Shown here one piece after another: positions 10,223-20,681 of a stretch of 64,000 nt of DNA. Position 1 is the first letter of the stretch, and the number at the start of each line of letters is the position of its first letter. Under the pieces are notes generated by a model that saw only the letters and a list, made by a program, of their open reading frames with translations, was not told where the DNA came from and did not search any database. Position numbers and translations under genes: made by a program. The DNA is from Puccinia triticina (lineage: Eukaryota; Basidiomycota; Pucciniomycetes; Pucciniales; Pucciniaceae), in assembly GCF_026914185.1 (NCBI RefSeq), contig NC_070572.1, positions 2,666,001 to 2,730,000 on the forward strand, read 5' to 3'.

Positions 10223-13200
10223 ATGGAATTCTATCACCCTGATTTCTGGCCCGGCCTCCCTCAACACGTTGAAGGTTTGGCGATTCACGGCTTACAATGT
10301 TGGAATTGTTGTTCCCCGGATCATCTACTGAGCAAATGCCCGGTACCAAGACGCTTGAATTTCGAACGCCCACCTGTCAATCCACGTTTCCCTCCTCGAT
10401 TGCAATCCTTTGGTGTCCCGCGTCCGTTCGTTGCTCCCGGAAATTTTCAGGTGTGGTACCCCATTGTCACACCTCCAGGTTTTACGCCTCAGGGGTATCA
10501 ACCGGTAGGCAGTCATCAGCCAGCCTCCAGAGTCCAATACATCGCCGGCGGACAACCCAGACGAGCCGACTCTTACCGTCCAGAAAATCGCCCACGACAA
10601 TCGCCGGCCTACCAACAACGACCTTTGCCACGGCCAACGGCCAACTTGACGGACTCGGCGAGTGGCCCTGTTCCAGGGAGGGAGCCGGTCCAACAATTCC
10701 CTGGCCAGTTCTCGCAGTACAGCCCTCCGCAACCGTCCCCTCAACATCAGTCGAACTTTCCACCCACGGAAGAAGGGACGCAACCACAGTCGGTGGCACG
10801 CGTGCTTGAAATAGGCTGTTTGGACCAGGAGCTGGAGCAAGGCCTGGAACCTCGTTTCAGCCAGCTGGCAATAGGTCCCGGGGATGATCCTGTCATTGAC
10901 AGTGGTGCCACACACCATCTGACAGGTAACCGGTATGTGCTGAATTCTTTCCAAAAGTTTTCTTCCCCTATTCCTCTCCGAGTAGCCACTAAGGGTGGTG
11001 GTTCCTTCATCACAGGGGCTGGGGACCTCTTATTTCGGACCCTGAGTGGAGAAATCACAACTCTTAAGGGAGTGCTGTTCTGTGAGCACGCAAATTCTAC
11101 CCTGATATCTTTGGCTGCCCTGCGAAAGTCTAACTCACAATTTCTATATAATCATGTGAAAGATGCCTTCGATATATTTTCGTCCGACTGGCAATTGCTT
11201 TTCAGCTGCCCTTTTCAGAGCGAAGCAAATAAGCGGTGTTTCCCACGACCATTACCGATGTCTTCAATGGATCCCGGTTCTCATCTTGAAAACTCTCCAA
11301 TCTCCCTTCAGTCTTCTTCAGTTTTCCCTCTGTCTTATTCATCTGTTTCTTGTGTTGCTCCCTCATCTTTGATTCCTTCTAATCAATCACTCATGCGCCC
11401 GGATGTTTGCAATAAAGAGACTAACCTTGAACACCTTAAGTTGCCCTCTGAGACATCAAGTCTGGCGGCCAAGTTTGTGCCAGGCGATGTGTTTGAGTCG
11501 CCCCTGGAAGTTTCACCTTCTTTTACTTGGCGGCCCGAGGATCTCACAAAGGATGAGTCGGTTCTTTTGCTCTGGCATCGTGTTTTTGGACACGCCAGTC
11601 TAAGGGTAATCAGACGTTTGGTGTGAGAGAAGGCGGCTTTTGGTCTACCGGAAAAAATGCCCTCCAGTCAGATCAGATGTCCGGTTTGCGCCACTCACAA
11701 GGGGAACAGGACGAACAATTTGGGTCAATCAAACCGTTTGGTTGCGCCTCTGGAGATCCTGAATGCGGATCTGATGGGACCTTTCCCAATTGAGACGTAC
11801 AATAAAGGGAAGTATGTTCTTTGCATAAAGGATCTGGGATCGGGATACAATGAGATAAAAATCTTGGCTAACAAATCTGAGGCTAACCAGTTAATCATTG
11901 ACACTATTAACCGTTTAGAGAGACAGACTGACAAAAAAGTGAAAGTTTTTCGCAGTGACAACGGGGGTGAATTTGCCAACAAGGTGCTAGTTGAATTTCT
12001 TAGATCCAAGGGAATACGGGCCAAGAGGAGTCTCCCATACCATCATCATCAGAACGGGGTAGTGGAACGGTTTAATCAGACAGTCTTGGAAATGGGACGC
12101 AGTGTCCTGGGCGATAGCAAACTCCTGCAACGTTTTTGGGGGTTTGCTTTTGAATGGTCCTCGTGGGTTTTGAACCGATTGCCCAACAAGGCAAGCGGTC
12201 AGAAGACTCCATACGAGGTGCTTTTTGGGGAGAAGCCGCAATTGGACAGGGCACGGAGTTTTGGGAGTGTGGCGTACGTATTGACCCCCCCAGAGAAGAG
12301 GCACAAATTAGCTGACCGGGCATTCAGAGCCCATGTTATCACGCACCTTGGCAATAGTAAGGGCTGGATGTTCTGGGTGCCTGAGACTGACAAATTGGTC
12401 TCGTCAGCTTGGGCAACTTTTGAAGACATCATTGGTCCTACGATGATTCAACCGTCTCACATTGAACCCAAGTTAAAAACTAATCTGACTATCAATCCGA
12501 CTACTAATCATGTTTCTCTAGGTGATTTCTCCCATGAATTAGCTTTTGAAAGGGAAGAGAGATTGGTCGATGAAGTTATAGAGACATGCGGTTTCTACAT
12601 GGCGGGAATTCCGAGAACTTTTAAGCAGGCACAGAAGTCAACCGACTGGGAACACTGGAAGAAGGCCTTTGAAGAAGAACTCAGTAACCTGGATAGGAAA
12701 CAGGTATGGGAGGTATGTGTGATGGAAACTCCTAAGCGCGAGCTCGATGGACGCTGGGTTTTTGCAATCAAGAAGGCGCCTGATGGTACAGTCACGCGGC
12801 ATAAGGCGAGATATGTGGCGCGCGGTTTTGCCCAAGTTCCGGGGAAAGATTTTAAAGAGACTTTTGCATCCATGCGACTGGTACTGACGCTAGCAGCCGC
12901 TCACAACTGGCCTGTGCACTCGTTTGATTTTGTAGCGGCGTACCTGAACTCCGAGATCAATGAGGAGATTTGGATAAAACCTCCGGAGGGAATGAAGGTG
13001 AATCCGGGCGAAGGACTCCGGCTCAGGAAGGCACTTTACGGTACCAGGCAAGCGGCAAGGTGCTGGTGGCTACACCTGCGCGATGTGCTCAAAGGTTTAG
13101 GCTACACGGCCAGCCACTATGATACCAGTCTTTATGTGCTTCAAGATCCATTGCACACAGGGGTGATATGGGTACACGTCGATGATGGCATTGTTACCGG

Positions 13201-14107
13201 CGACTCAGTGGTGGCACTGCAAGGTCTCGAACGCGCGTTGGCAGGGAAACTTGAGATCAAATGGGAATCTGAACTATCATCCATAGTGGGGGTGGAAATA
13301 GTACGTACTCAAGATTCCTTTGTTTTGAGTCAAAAGAAACTAGTCAATGATATCCTTCAGAATCATTGGGACGGAGTGTCTATGGCTAAAACACCGTTGC
13401 CGGCTAACCTGGATATTACCTCAGAGCAAGAGGGTGATCCTTCTTCTTCCAAAGCCTTCTTGTCGGTAGTGATGTCCCTCAGTTATGTAGCAGTCAGAAC
13501 ACGGCCGGATATTTCGTTTGCGGTGAATTTCCTTGCAAGGTTCTCTGCGGCACCTGGACCGACGCATTGGAAAGGCGTGCGCCATCTGGTGAACTATCTT
13601 GCTCACTCGAGAGATGAGGTTCTTACGCTCCGGCCAACGAAACAAGGACAGGCGTTGAAATGCTATTGTGATGCTTCCTGGGGTGGAGAGCACTCCAAGT
13701 CAATGTATGGTCTCTTTCTTACTTTCATGGGATGCCCTATCATCTGGGCCTCGCGCAGGTTGGCTACTGTAGCGGCCTCAACTTGTGAGGCTGAATACAT
13801 GGCGCTAGGAATCGCAACTAGGCAAGTACTTTGGGTTCGACATCTCCTCAAGGATATTGTGGGTAAGGATTTCCTTGGGCAACTTTTTTGCGACAACCAA
13901 TCCGCTGTGAAAATAAGCACGGATGATTCTTCCAATAAGAGAGCAAGACATACTGATAGGGAGTTTCACATAACTAACCAGGCTTTATATCAGAAGAAAA
14001 CAGAGATCACGTGGGTTCCTACAGGTGATCAGTTGGCCGACATACTGACTAAATCATTGACAAGAGAGCCATTTGAGCGTCTGCGGAGACACCTGCTGGG
14101 TGACTGA
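10223..14107 (+). pseudogene. Copia polyprotein (zinc knuckle, PR, IN, RT, RNase H) with one internal stop
   Basis: A CX2CX4HX4C knuckle (CWNCCSPDHLLSKC) is followed by protease DSGATHHLTG. The GAG-pre-integrase H-H-C-C motif spans the only stop, TGA 11624-11626. Integrase has the catalytic D (NADLMGPF), D (RSDNGGEF) and E (VVERFNQT). RT shows FDFVAAYLNS and a HVDD box in place of the usual YVDD. RNase H shows CDAS, CEAEYMAL and CDNQSA, and the frame ends with ADILTKSL before TGA 14105-14107. Apart from the single TGA the frame is open for about 3.9 kb. The active-site residues listed are present. Confidence 0.92.
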
Positions 14108-14193
14108 GATTTTTGTTTCCATATCTTTCTTTTCCTTTCATTTTGTGGCGATCTGGCATCTTCTACTTAGGTTAGACCAGGTCTCGTGTCTAG

Positions 14194-14206
14194 GTGAGGG
14201 GGGGGG
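14194..14206 (+). promoter_or_regulatory. Copia polypurine tract
   Basis: GTGAGGGGGGGGG directly before the 3' LTR, the expected plus-strand primer position. Confidence 0.8.
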
Positions 14207-14314
14207 TGTTGGAGCCCCTTTTTGGGGCCTAGCTCAGACTCACTAGACACGAGGACTTGGTTCCCATGTGTGTGATTTGTTTCTCCGCAATCAACGTCGT
14301 CTCAAACCACAACA
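14207..14314 (+). repeat. Copia 3' LTR (108 bp)
   Basis: Same ends as the 5' LTR. Two substitutions (A/G in GACACRAGG, T/C in AACGTYGTC) were counted by eye. Confidence 0.93.
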
Positions 14315-14319
14315 GAAAC

Positions 14320-14665
14320 AACCCTCTCGATGACAGGGACAGAACCCGGTCATCAAGAGAAAACAACACTCTCGATGACCGGGACAGGACCCGGTCATCG
14401 AGATGAAACAACCCTCTCGATGACTGGGACAGACCCCGCTCATCAAGAGGAAACAAGCCTCTCGATGAGCGGGGTCTATCCCGGTCATCGAGAGGAAACA
14501 AGCCTCTCGATGAGCGGGGTCTATCCCGGTCATCGAGAGGAACCATCACTCCCGATGACCAGGATCTGTCCCAGTCATTGAGAGGAAACAACCCTCCCGA
14601 TGACTGGGACAGAGCCCGGTCATTGGGAGGAACCATCACTCCCAATGAACAGTCTGTAGCTGTCA
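14320..14665. repeat. tandem GATGACC hairpin array, right part
   Basis: Continuation of the array at 8160-8523, with units of CCTCTCGATGACCGGGACAG and its inverted partner. It leads into the GGTACCC-rich right end of the 7967-14838 element. Confidence 0.9.
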
Positions 14666-14838
14666 TCAAGTGAGGATGTTGGTGGAAAAAAAGGCACAAG
14701 TACCCGCGGTACCCGCAAAAAGTACCGCCGGTACCCGCCCGCGGGTGCCGTGTACGGGTACGGGTGTCTGAATATCACGAAAAACACCGCGGGTACCCGG
14801 ACACGCGGCGGGTACCCGGTTCCACTTGGCGATCTCTA

Positions 14839-16046
14839 CCTGAGACGACTTCAACACTGTCGGGAAGTTTATCAGGGAGCTGAAAAGCCCGGTTTTACTG
14901 GCCATTTTCGACTGGGAAAAAGCTTACCGGCAAATACCAACGGCACCAAACCAGTGGCCCTACCTAATGGTGAGGAACTTCAACAATAAGATCCTACTCA
15001 ACACACGCATAACTTTTGGTGGCGTAGCGGGATGTGGCTTGTTTGGGAGACCGGCTGACGTGTGGAAGCAGATTATGATGAAGGAATTTGACCTCATCAC
15101 TATCTTCCGGTGGGTCAACGACAACCTATTTGTAAAAGATGCCCGGTCACATGTTGAGATGAAGGACGTGGTATTGCAATCAGATCAGCTAGGCGTTAAG
15201 ACCAACAAAGAGAAATTTGTGCCATTCCTTGCAGAGCAGAAATACCTGGGCTTTGCATGAAACGGTCTCCTCAAAACGGTACGCCTCCCAGAAGCCAAAC
15301 TCAAGAAGCGTATTGGACAAATCGAGGTCTTCCTCAAACTTGGCGCGCGCTTCAAATACAGAGAGGTTGAGATACTAGTTGGACGGCTAAACCACATCTC
15401 TTACGTCCTGCCTCAGCTCCGCTGCTATCTATGCAGCCTCTACAAGTGGCTGATGGAATGGGTTGACCGGAAATCAATCCGCCAGGTCCTGCTAGACGTT
15501 AACAAAGACCTCCACAAGTGGCTCTTGACCTTACTCAGGTTCTAATCAACTAGACTGATTTCTAACCCGGACCCAACAGAAATTGGGTGGGTAGGCGACG
15601 CGTCCACCAGCTTTGGGATAGGTGTGCTGATAGGCTGCAAGTGGGCCCAATTCTGCCTAAGATCAATTGAGAAACTTGAGGAGGGACTACTAGAAAAAAC
15701 AGAGAAAGAGAGAATTTCCTGCCTAGAAACTATTGCTGTACGACTTGGCCTACTGACGCTGATCAGGATTGGGGCAAAGAAAAACAAGACCTTCATTGTT
15801 TGGACGGATAACTCAACAACGGAGTCAGTAATCCACAAGAGGAAATTGGGCAACAGATTTGTAAACGCCGATTGGAAAATCATACAGAAGATGCTGATTG
15901 AACACCAGATAGACTTGGGGGCTAAGCGTGTCACGTCAAAAGAGAACAGAGCAGACTCCCTGTCAAGAGGGATGCGAGACAGACACAGGGGCCGAGACCA
16001 ATTGGTGATCACGGTACCAAGAGACTTGGAAGAACTGATAACCTAA
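14839..16046 (+). pseudogene. DIRS-like RT palm/thumb and RNase H, broken
   Basis: After the target duplication the frame gives DDFNTVGKFI, RQIPTAPNQWPYLMV, FGGVAGCGLFGRPADVW and FRWVNDNLF. This last block holds the RT catalytic pair, and its first Asp is replaced by Asn. Stops occur at the junction TGA, at 15258-15260 (just after YLGFA) and at about 15543. RNase H follows: IGWVGDASTSFGIGVL (first Asp), a CLETIAVRLGL glutamate helix, IVWTDNSTTESV (third acidic residue), and an ADSLSRG ending. TAA at about 16044. The order fits a DIRS/Ngaro-type polymerase protein. Confidence 0.7.
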
Positions 16047-16488
16047 GTAGAGTTTTGACCTTAGATTGCAATGCAATGTAAAAACCCACGCTGAGGGATA
16101 TTGTTAGGCGCAGAGCCATGCTAAGGCTTCACCTGAGTTATGGGTGCGGGCTCCAGCTTTTGGGGTTTAACACTAGCCAGGAGTGATGCTCTTGAAGGAG
16201 GAACAACAAAGTTTCTCCTACAAGTAGCCCCTACTCTCTTTCTTGAAGGAGAACCCTCAAGAAATCCAAACCCTATCCAGGGAGAGGAGGAAAAGAGAGA
16301 AAGGGAACTAGCTCCACTCAGCCCGTACCGGGATGACTTGAGGGCTACAGGAGTAGCACCTGGGTCAGCCCAAGTGGGAGATAATCCCACATAATGAAAG
16401 TAACTAGGAACTGATGGTTGTCCAGGCGGTACACAACCGCCTGCAGCACTAAGGAATTCCCAGCACAGCAGAATGGACTCCGGTCAAA
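16047..16488. other. no gene seen; 3' tail of DIRS-like element
   Basis: Non-coding, with AGGAG/CTCCT-rich repeats around GAAGGAG (16190-16260). No tyrosine recombinase frame and no split direct repeat was found. Confidence 0.4.
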
Positions 16489-16664
16489 GAGGTTTTGTAA
16501 CCTCTTTGACTGGAAGGAATCCTTCCTGTTGATTTTGAGGGGCAGGTACCCGCTCTGACTGCCCCAGGCGGTGCGGGTGCGGGTGCGGGTGTCAAACTTT
16601 TGGCAAAAAAGCTGGCGGGTACCCGCATCCAAACAGGTACCCGGGTTCACAGGGGCCATCTCTA

Positions 16665-17060
16665 GAATAAACCCACAGAAGATGCTGTGTTAGGACCAAG
16701 AAAGGTGAAAAGGTTAGGGAACTGATAGAGAAGAGGAGTGGGAAACAGAGTTTGGGTTAAGAGAAGTGGAACTGAGGAGAGGAGAGGAAAAGGGCAGTAA
16801 GAGAGAGGGGGGGGGGGGGGGCGTGAAAATGAGCAGGATGACTCTTGAGGATCTGGATGCTTCTTGAGGATGAATTCTTGAGGCTTGAGGAATGAAAGTG
16901 AAACTGCAATCTTGATGACAATCCTGGCGATGAAAATGATCCTGACTAGCTGACCACAAGTGGGGGCACCACACTGGCCGGGTACATAGAAAGAACCTAA
17001 TTTTGGTTGAGTATTCTCATTGGCAAGAATGAAAAATGAGACCGCCAAGGAGGAGAATTT
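16665..17060 (+). repeat. dispersed repeat R1, copy A, right part
   Basis: Continues copy A after the 13-kb insertion. ACCCACAGAAGATGCTGTG and the following GGACCAAGAA align with 18440-18475 of copy B. The CTTGATGACAATCCTGGC...GACTAGCTGACCAC block aligns with 18950-19010. Contains an 18-G run at about 16807. Confidence 0.7.
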
Positions 17061-17084
17061 TGAGTTTTGAATCTTGCTTGGATT

Positions 17085-19020
17085 CCAGAATCATCCCTGG
17101 AAAGCAAAGAAGCTCCAAGGTCTACACTTGCCCGGAGGATTCCTCTGGCACAAATACCTTGCACCTGCTTGCCAAGAAATCTCCCTCTTCAAGCAGGTTG
17201 TAGGTCAGCCTAGAGGAGCTGTAGAACATTCATCTCCACCAAGTACAAAGGTGCAACCATTTGGAAAGCCTCCCCAGCAAGTGCGTGTATAGGTACATGT
17301 ACCTGCTTGCCCGCCTGGAATGATTCCTGGATATTGGCAAGCAGGTGCCAGGTGCCCGCCCAAGAGGAAGCTGCACATTACATAGTTAATCTAGTATCTA
17401 CATACATATTCTTTTTTTCAATGTGATAACCATGGGGATGTACCCAAAGGAGAATTGTCTAGGCTGGATTCATCCCCCCGTCAGTCCCTCCTGACAGAGG
17501 CTTGCTTAGCGAGTTCACCCCCAAATTCTTGAGGGACTTTGTTAAGTTTGCCACCAACCCCAGTCTCTACCTGGCGCATCTGCCCCAATGTCATCCTCTT
17601 CTGCTGCCAATCTGTCTGTGAGTCCTGCCAAAGTCCTACTCCAACCGTTTGGCTAATTCTGCGTGTTCTGAGTGTGTCTTGAACCCTGGTTCCCTTGTCC
17701 TTGGTCCCGCAGCTTCCCCGTTTGCTGAATTTTTGTGTGCTTTCTAAGCAGTACATTCAAGGTTCCACCCAGCCTAAATATGAGACGCATAAGCATGCAT
17801 GCTTATCTTCTTGTTTGGATATGTAGACTGAGCAGTTGCTCAGCCGCCCCACTGCATTCCCGCTTGGGCTGCGGTGAGCAGAAATTCTATGCCGCTATGG
17901 AGCTCCGCTTGGTGCTAGGCCGGCGGCAGCGCTGGGAGGGAAAAAGGTGTTGGGGTGACTGCCCTCACGCATTGGTCCAGAAAGAGTTGTACGGATTCGA
18001 ATTGATAGCTGTGGAAGTGGTTTTGAGTTGTTTTGCCGGGGTTCAGATCCTTAGCCGCGGTTTGGTTTGTTGGGAAAGGATCTAGGAAGGGATTCTTGAT
18101 GGGAGGGGGGTGGACTCTTGGAAGGGACTCTTGATGATGATTTGGAAAAAGTGATGGCCTTATTTCTTGGATCAGAATGCCATGCCTCTCCCATCCTCCA
18201 AGTTTGACGAACTTGGACTCAGGGAGGCGACCTGTCACATACATTTCATCATCTCCTTGCGCGCCATGCGCGCACCCAACACAACAGACAACAGGGAGAA
18301 AAGAAAAGAAAACAAAAACACAAGAAAAAAAGGAGAAACCAAAGAGATGAGGCAGACACATACAAAAAACAATCAACCACCAATGGAAAGAGAAGAAAGG
18401 GAGAAGAAGAATCAAAACCACAGACAAAACAAGAGACAAACCCACAGCACATGCTGTTTTGGGACCAAGAATTTGAAGGGAGTGGACCAGAGGGGGAAAT
18501 GAAACTGGGTAAGAGGATGAGGAGGATTGGGAGGAATAAACTGAGAGCTTGAAAGGCTGAGAATCTTGAGGTCTTGATGATTGAGAGCTTGAGGTGTGGA
18601 TTCTTGAATCTTGAAGCTTGAGGTTCTTGATCACATCTTGAGGGTCTTGAAGATGAAACTTTGAGGATCTTGAGGAATGAGTGAGGATCTTGGGTCTTGA
18701 GGTGTGAAGTCTTTGTTGCGTGGGACACGGGATGGAAAACCCAAACTTCACGGTTGACAAACCAGTGACACTTTGGTGAGTGAGAAATAAGAGTTCTGAT
18801 TCACTAGGGGAAGAGACTCCTAGAACAACTCAGTATAGACTACATACAAGTTGTTAGTGTTATGGATTGAAGCATAATACATAATGGATATAAGCATATC
18901 TCAACAGTCTTGAATCTTGAAAATCTTGAAGGGTGAGAATGAATCTGAGACTTGCTGATCTTGCTGGCAGCAACGGCAAGAATGCTTCTGACTAGCGGTC
19001 AACCAAATGGGCCACCACAC
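17085..19020 (+). repeat. dispersed repeat R1, copy B (uninterrupted)
   Basis: Same block order as copy A. At about 18434-18441 it reads AGACAAAC next to CCCACAGCA, the position where copy A carries the 13-kb element, so it acts as a paralogous empty site. It includes many CTTGAGG/TCTTGAA words and GCGCGCCATGCGCGC. Open frames within it look incidental. Confidence 0.65.
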
Positions 19021-19806
19021 CATGAAAGGCCCATCCTGTGATATTTCCACATCAATGTACACGCGTACATCAGGGTGACTATTAGCAAAGTGTGAAGAAG
19101 TTCACTTGCATGTGCACATGTGAATTTTGAAAAGCAAAATTCACCAGATCATTTTTGTGGGGAGGCAAGGATATCTGGCCAACCTGGAGTGGCACCGTAG
19201 TCCAACCTTGACTTAACTCGGACTTTCACCCTATTGAAAAAGGTTTTCACCATTTTTTTAGCCAAATTCAAATTAATTCCCGCATTTCCAAGAAAATGGG
19301 TTTCACTAATTTTACTTCAACATTACCACGGCACATTCCAAAACTCTAAACCCAATAGTACCCAGTTGAATTTTACTTTAATTTTGTTTGTGAGGGCATA
19401 AAATGTGAATTACAAGAAACCTGTTTTTTCAGAGGAATTACATTTGAGAATGTCAATTTTGCTCTGCTATCCTTCAACATCAGTAAACAGGAGTGATTGA
19501 TGATCAGTTGGATTTGGGTGAAATATTATTTCATCATATTTTTTCCTCCAGTTGTACCTAGAAAACAAGAGAATTCTACACAACATTGTGTTGAGTCCCA
19601 AATCGATTCTGGCTGACTTTTGAATCACTTCTCCATCCACTTTACAATTCATTTAGGGATGAGTTACCAATCCACATCAGGCCCACATCCAACCAAAACT
19701 CACATAAAATTCAGCTCTGGCACTCCCTGGGGAGTGGGAACATATCTCCCCTTGTGCAAAGGCCTTAAAATTGGCTCTCAAGTTTTATGTTTTATATGCA
19801 CCCCCC
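19021..19806. other. no gene seen; AT-rich
   Basis: AT-rich intergenic sequence. No frame shows domain-like content. Confidence 0.4.
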
Positions 19807-19808
19807 TA

Positions 19809-20173
19809 TACACTGCCAGCCTAATTGGCTGGGTTGAGGTTATCCCAGTTAAACTGGGATACACCCAACCAATGGAGGACTTCCCGTCGGTTTTAGAAGA
19901 CCGGCAAAATGTGATTTTCCATTTCTATTTTCTATTCTCAAGCAGTTTCTCTGCTGAAAAATAGAAAATAGAAATAGAAAAAACTGAAAAGCCAGCTTTC
20001 TAAATCGGCGGGAAGTCCTCCAATCTAAACATGGTTGATCTCAACTGATGAAATATAAATCCAAGGAACCCCCTTGTGATTGGGTTTATATTTCATTGGT
20101 TGAGATCAACCCATTTTAAATTGTTTGAGTGCATCCCAGTCAAACTGGGACAATGTCAACCCAGCCAAATATC
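19809..20173. mobile_element. Stowaway-like palindromic MITE (copy 1), carrying another MITE
   Basis: Starts TACACTGCCAGC after a TA. Its internal blocks (TCCCAGTTAAACTGGGA palindrome, GGTTGATCTCAACTGATG, ATATTTCATTGGTTGAGATC) match copy 2 at 61493-61704 in order. Without the 151-bp inner insertion and its duplication it is about 214 bp, close to copy 2. The right TIR is degraded. The Tc1/mariner-type assignment rests on the TA target. Confidence 0.75.
19874..20021. mobile_element. 148-bp palindromic MITE, AAT duplication
   Basis: Inverted ends GGAGGACTTCCCG(T/C)CG at both sides, with duplication AAT at 19871-19873 and 20022-20024. The loop region is made of TTTCTATTTTCTATT and its inverted copy. 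It sits inside the Stowaway-like MITE, and copy 2 of that MITE (61493) shows the empty site. A related element is at 54956-55169. Confidence 0.8.
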
Positions 20174-20681
20174 AAGCTTAAGCAGCCTCTCTGGAGGTGT
20201 TGCAGGGGCAACACTCTTGTAGAGATACCATTTCAGGTCTCTGCCAAACCGTTCTCACACATTTTCATTACACTCATTTCCAGCCCGGGCTCTTGCAAAC
20301 CTCAGTCCTCCAGAATCGTGTAGAACAGTGCATCAACCACTTCATTTGACTGTATACCTTATATATGTGTGATATAAATACCAAAAGACAACAACCATGA
20401 TCTGGGAGAGAAGAAAAAGCGGAAGGAGCCGGGAAAAGAAGAAACGGCGAGCTACACACAAACACGATGCATGTATATATAGAAGAGAGGAAATGTCCCG
20501 ACGAAGAAGAGGCAACAAGGGGCAAGAGAAGAGAGGAGAGGCCGCAGAGGGATCCGAAGGAGTTCAAGTCACTTGATTTTTAAATTTTGGTTCACTTTTG
20601 TCAAAAAAGGGGCGGCCGAATAGAGACACAAGAGAAGAAGGAAGAGATATAGGCAAAAGAGAGGGGGAGCAGGAAGAGCCG

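Larger units (their letters stand above)
8524..14314 (+). mobile_element. Ty1/Copia LTR retrotransposon, 5.8 kb, full length but defective
   Basis: Two 108-bp LTRs (8524-8631 and 14207-14314) differ at two positions by eye. The 5-bp duplication GAAAC lies at 8519-8523 and 14315-14319. Domain order is gag, zinc knuckle, protease, integrase, RT, RNase H, which is the Copia order. Two frameshifts and two internal stops break the coding region. Low LTR divergence suggests a fairly young insertion, later than the hairpin array it splits. Confidence 0.93.
7967..14838. mobile_element. 6.9-kb TAGAGATCGCC element (hAT-like) inside the RT gene
   Basis: The 18-bp ends TAGAGATCGCCAAGTGGA are perfect inverted repeats (7967-7984 and 14821-14838). 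The flanks carry the 8-bp duplication CCTGAGAC (7959-7966 and 14839-14846). Both ends have GGGTACCCG palindromes (7990-8160 and 14700-14820), and the core is a GATGACC hairpin array now split by the Copia element. Without the Copia insertion the element is about 1.08 kb, with no coding capacity. Confidence 0.88.
4736..16488 (+). mobile_element. decayed DIRS-like retroelement (gag + RT/RNase H) with insertions
   Basis: The former reading order is gag-like (5056-7440), RT (7447-7958 and 14839-15540) and RNase H (15560-16046). The RT/RNase H is of the DIRS/Ngaro kind: it has the YLGFA block, then a LPEAKLKKRIGQ segment and a GRLNHISYVLPQ segment, with no LTR-type protease or DDE integrase. I found no tyrosine recombinase frame, and no terminal repeats that would fix the ends. 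The ends given are where the flanking hairpin array is interrupted. Two further elements (6216-6875 and 7967-14838) sit inside it. Confidence 0.65.
3662..16664. mobile_element. 13-kb composite TAGAGATGG element (hAT-like) with nested insertions
   Basis: The left end TAGAGATGGCCCC (3662-3674) is the exact reverse complement of the right end GGGGCCATCTCTA (16652-16664). The flanks carry the same 8-bp word GAATAAAC (3654-3661 and 16665-16672), the duplication size typical of hAT transposons. Inside each end are GGGTACCC-type palindromes (3687-3720, 4065-4095, 16545-16645). A hairpin array follows, and the middle is occupied by other mobile elements. No transposase for this element was found, so it is non-autonomous and grew by nested insertion. 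The hAT assignment rests on duplication length and TIR form. Confidence 0.85.

Noticed and set aside
16087..16450. TGTTAGGCGCAG... as the start of a 3' LTR for the RT/RNase H element
   Set aside because: No matching copy exists at the left end near 4.7 kb, and the RT is of the DIRS type, not an LTR type.
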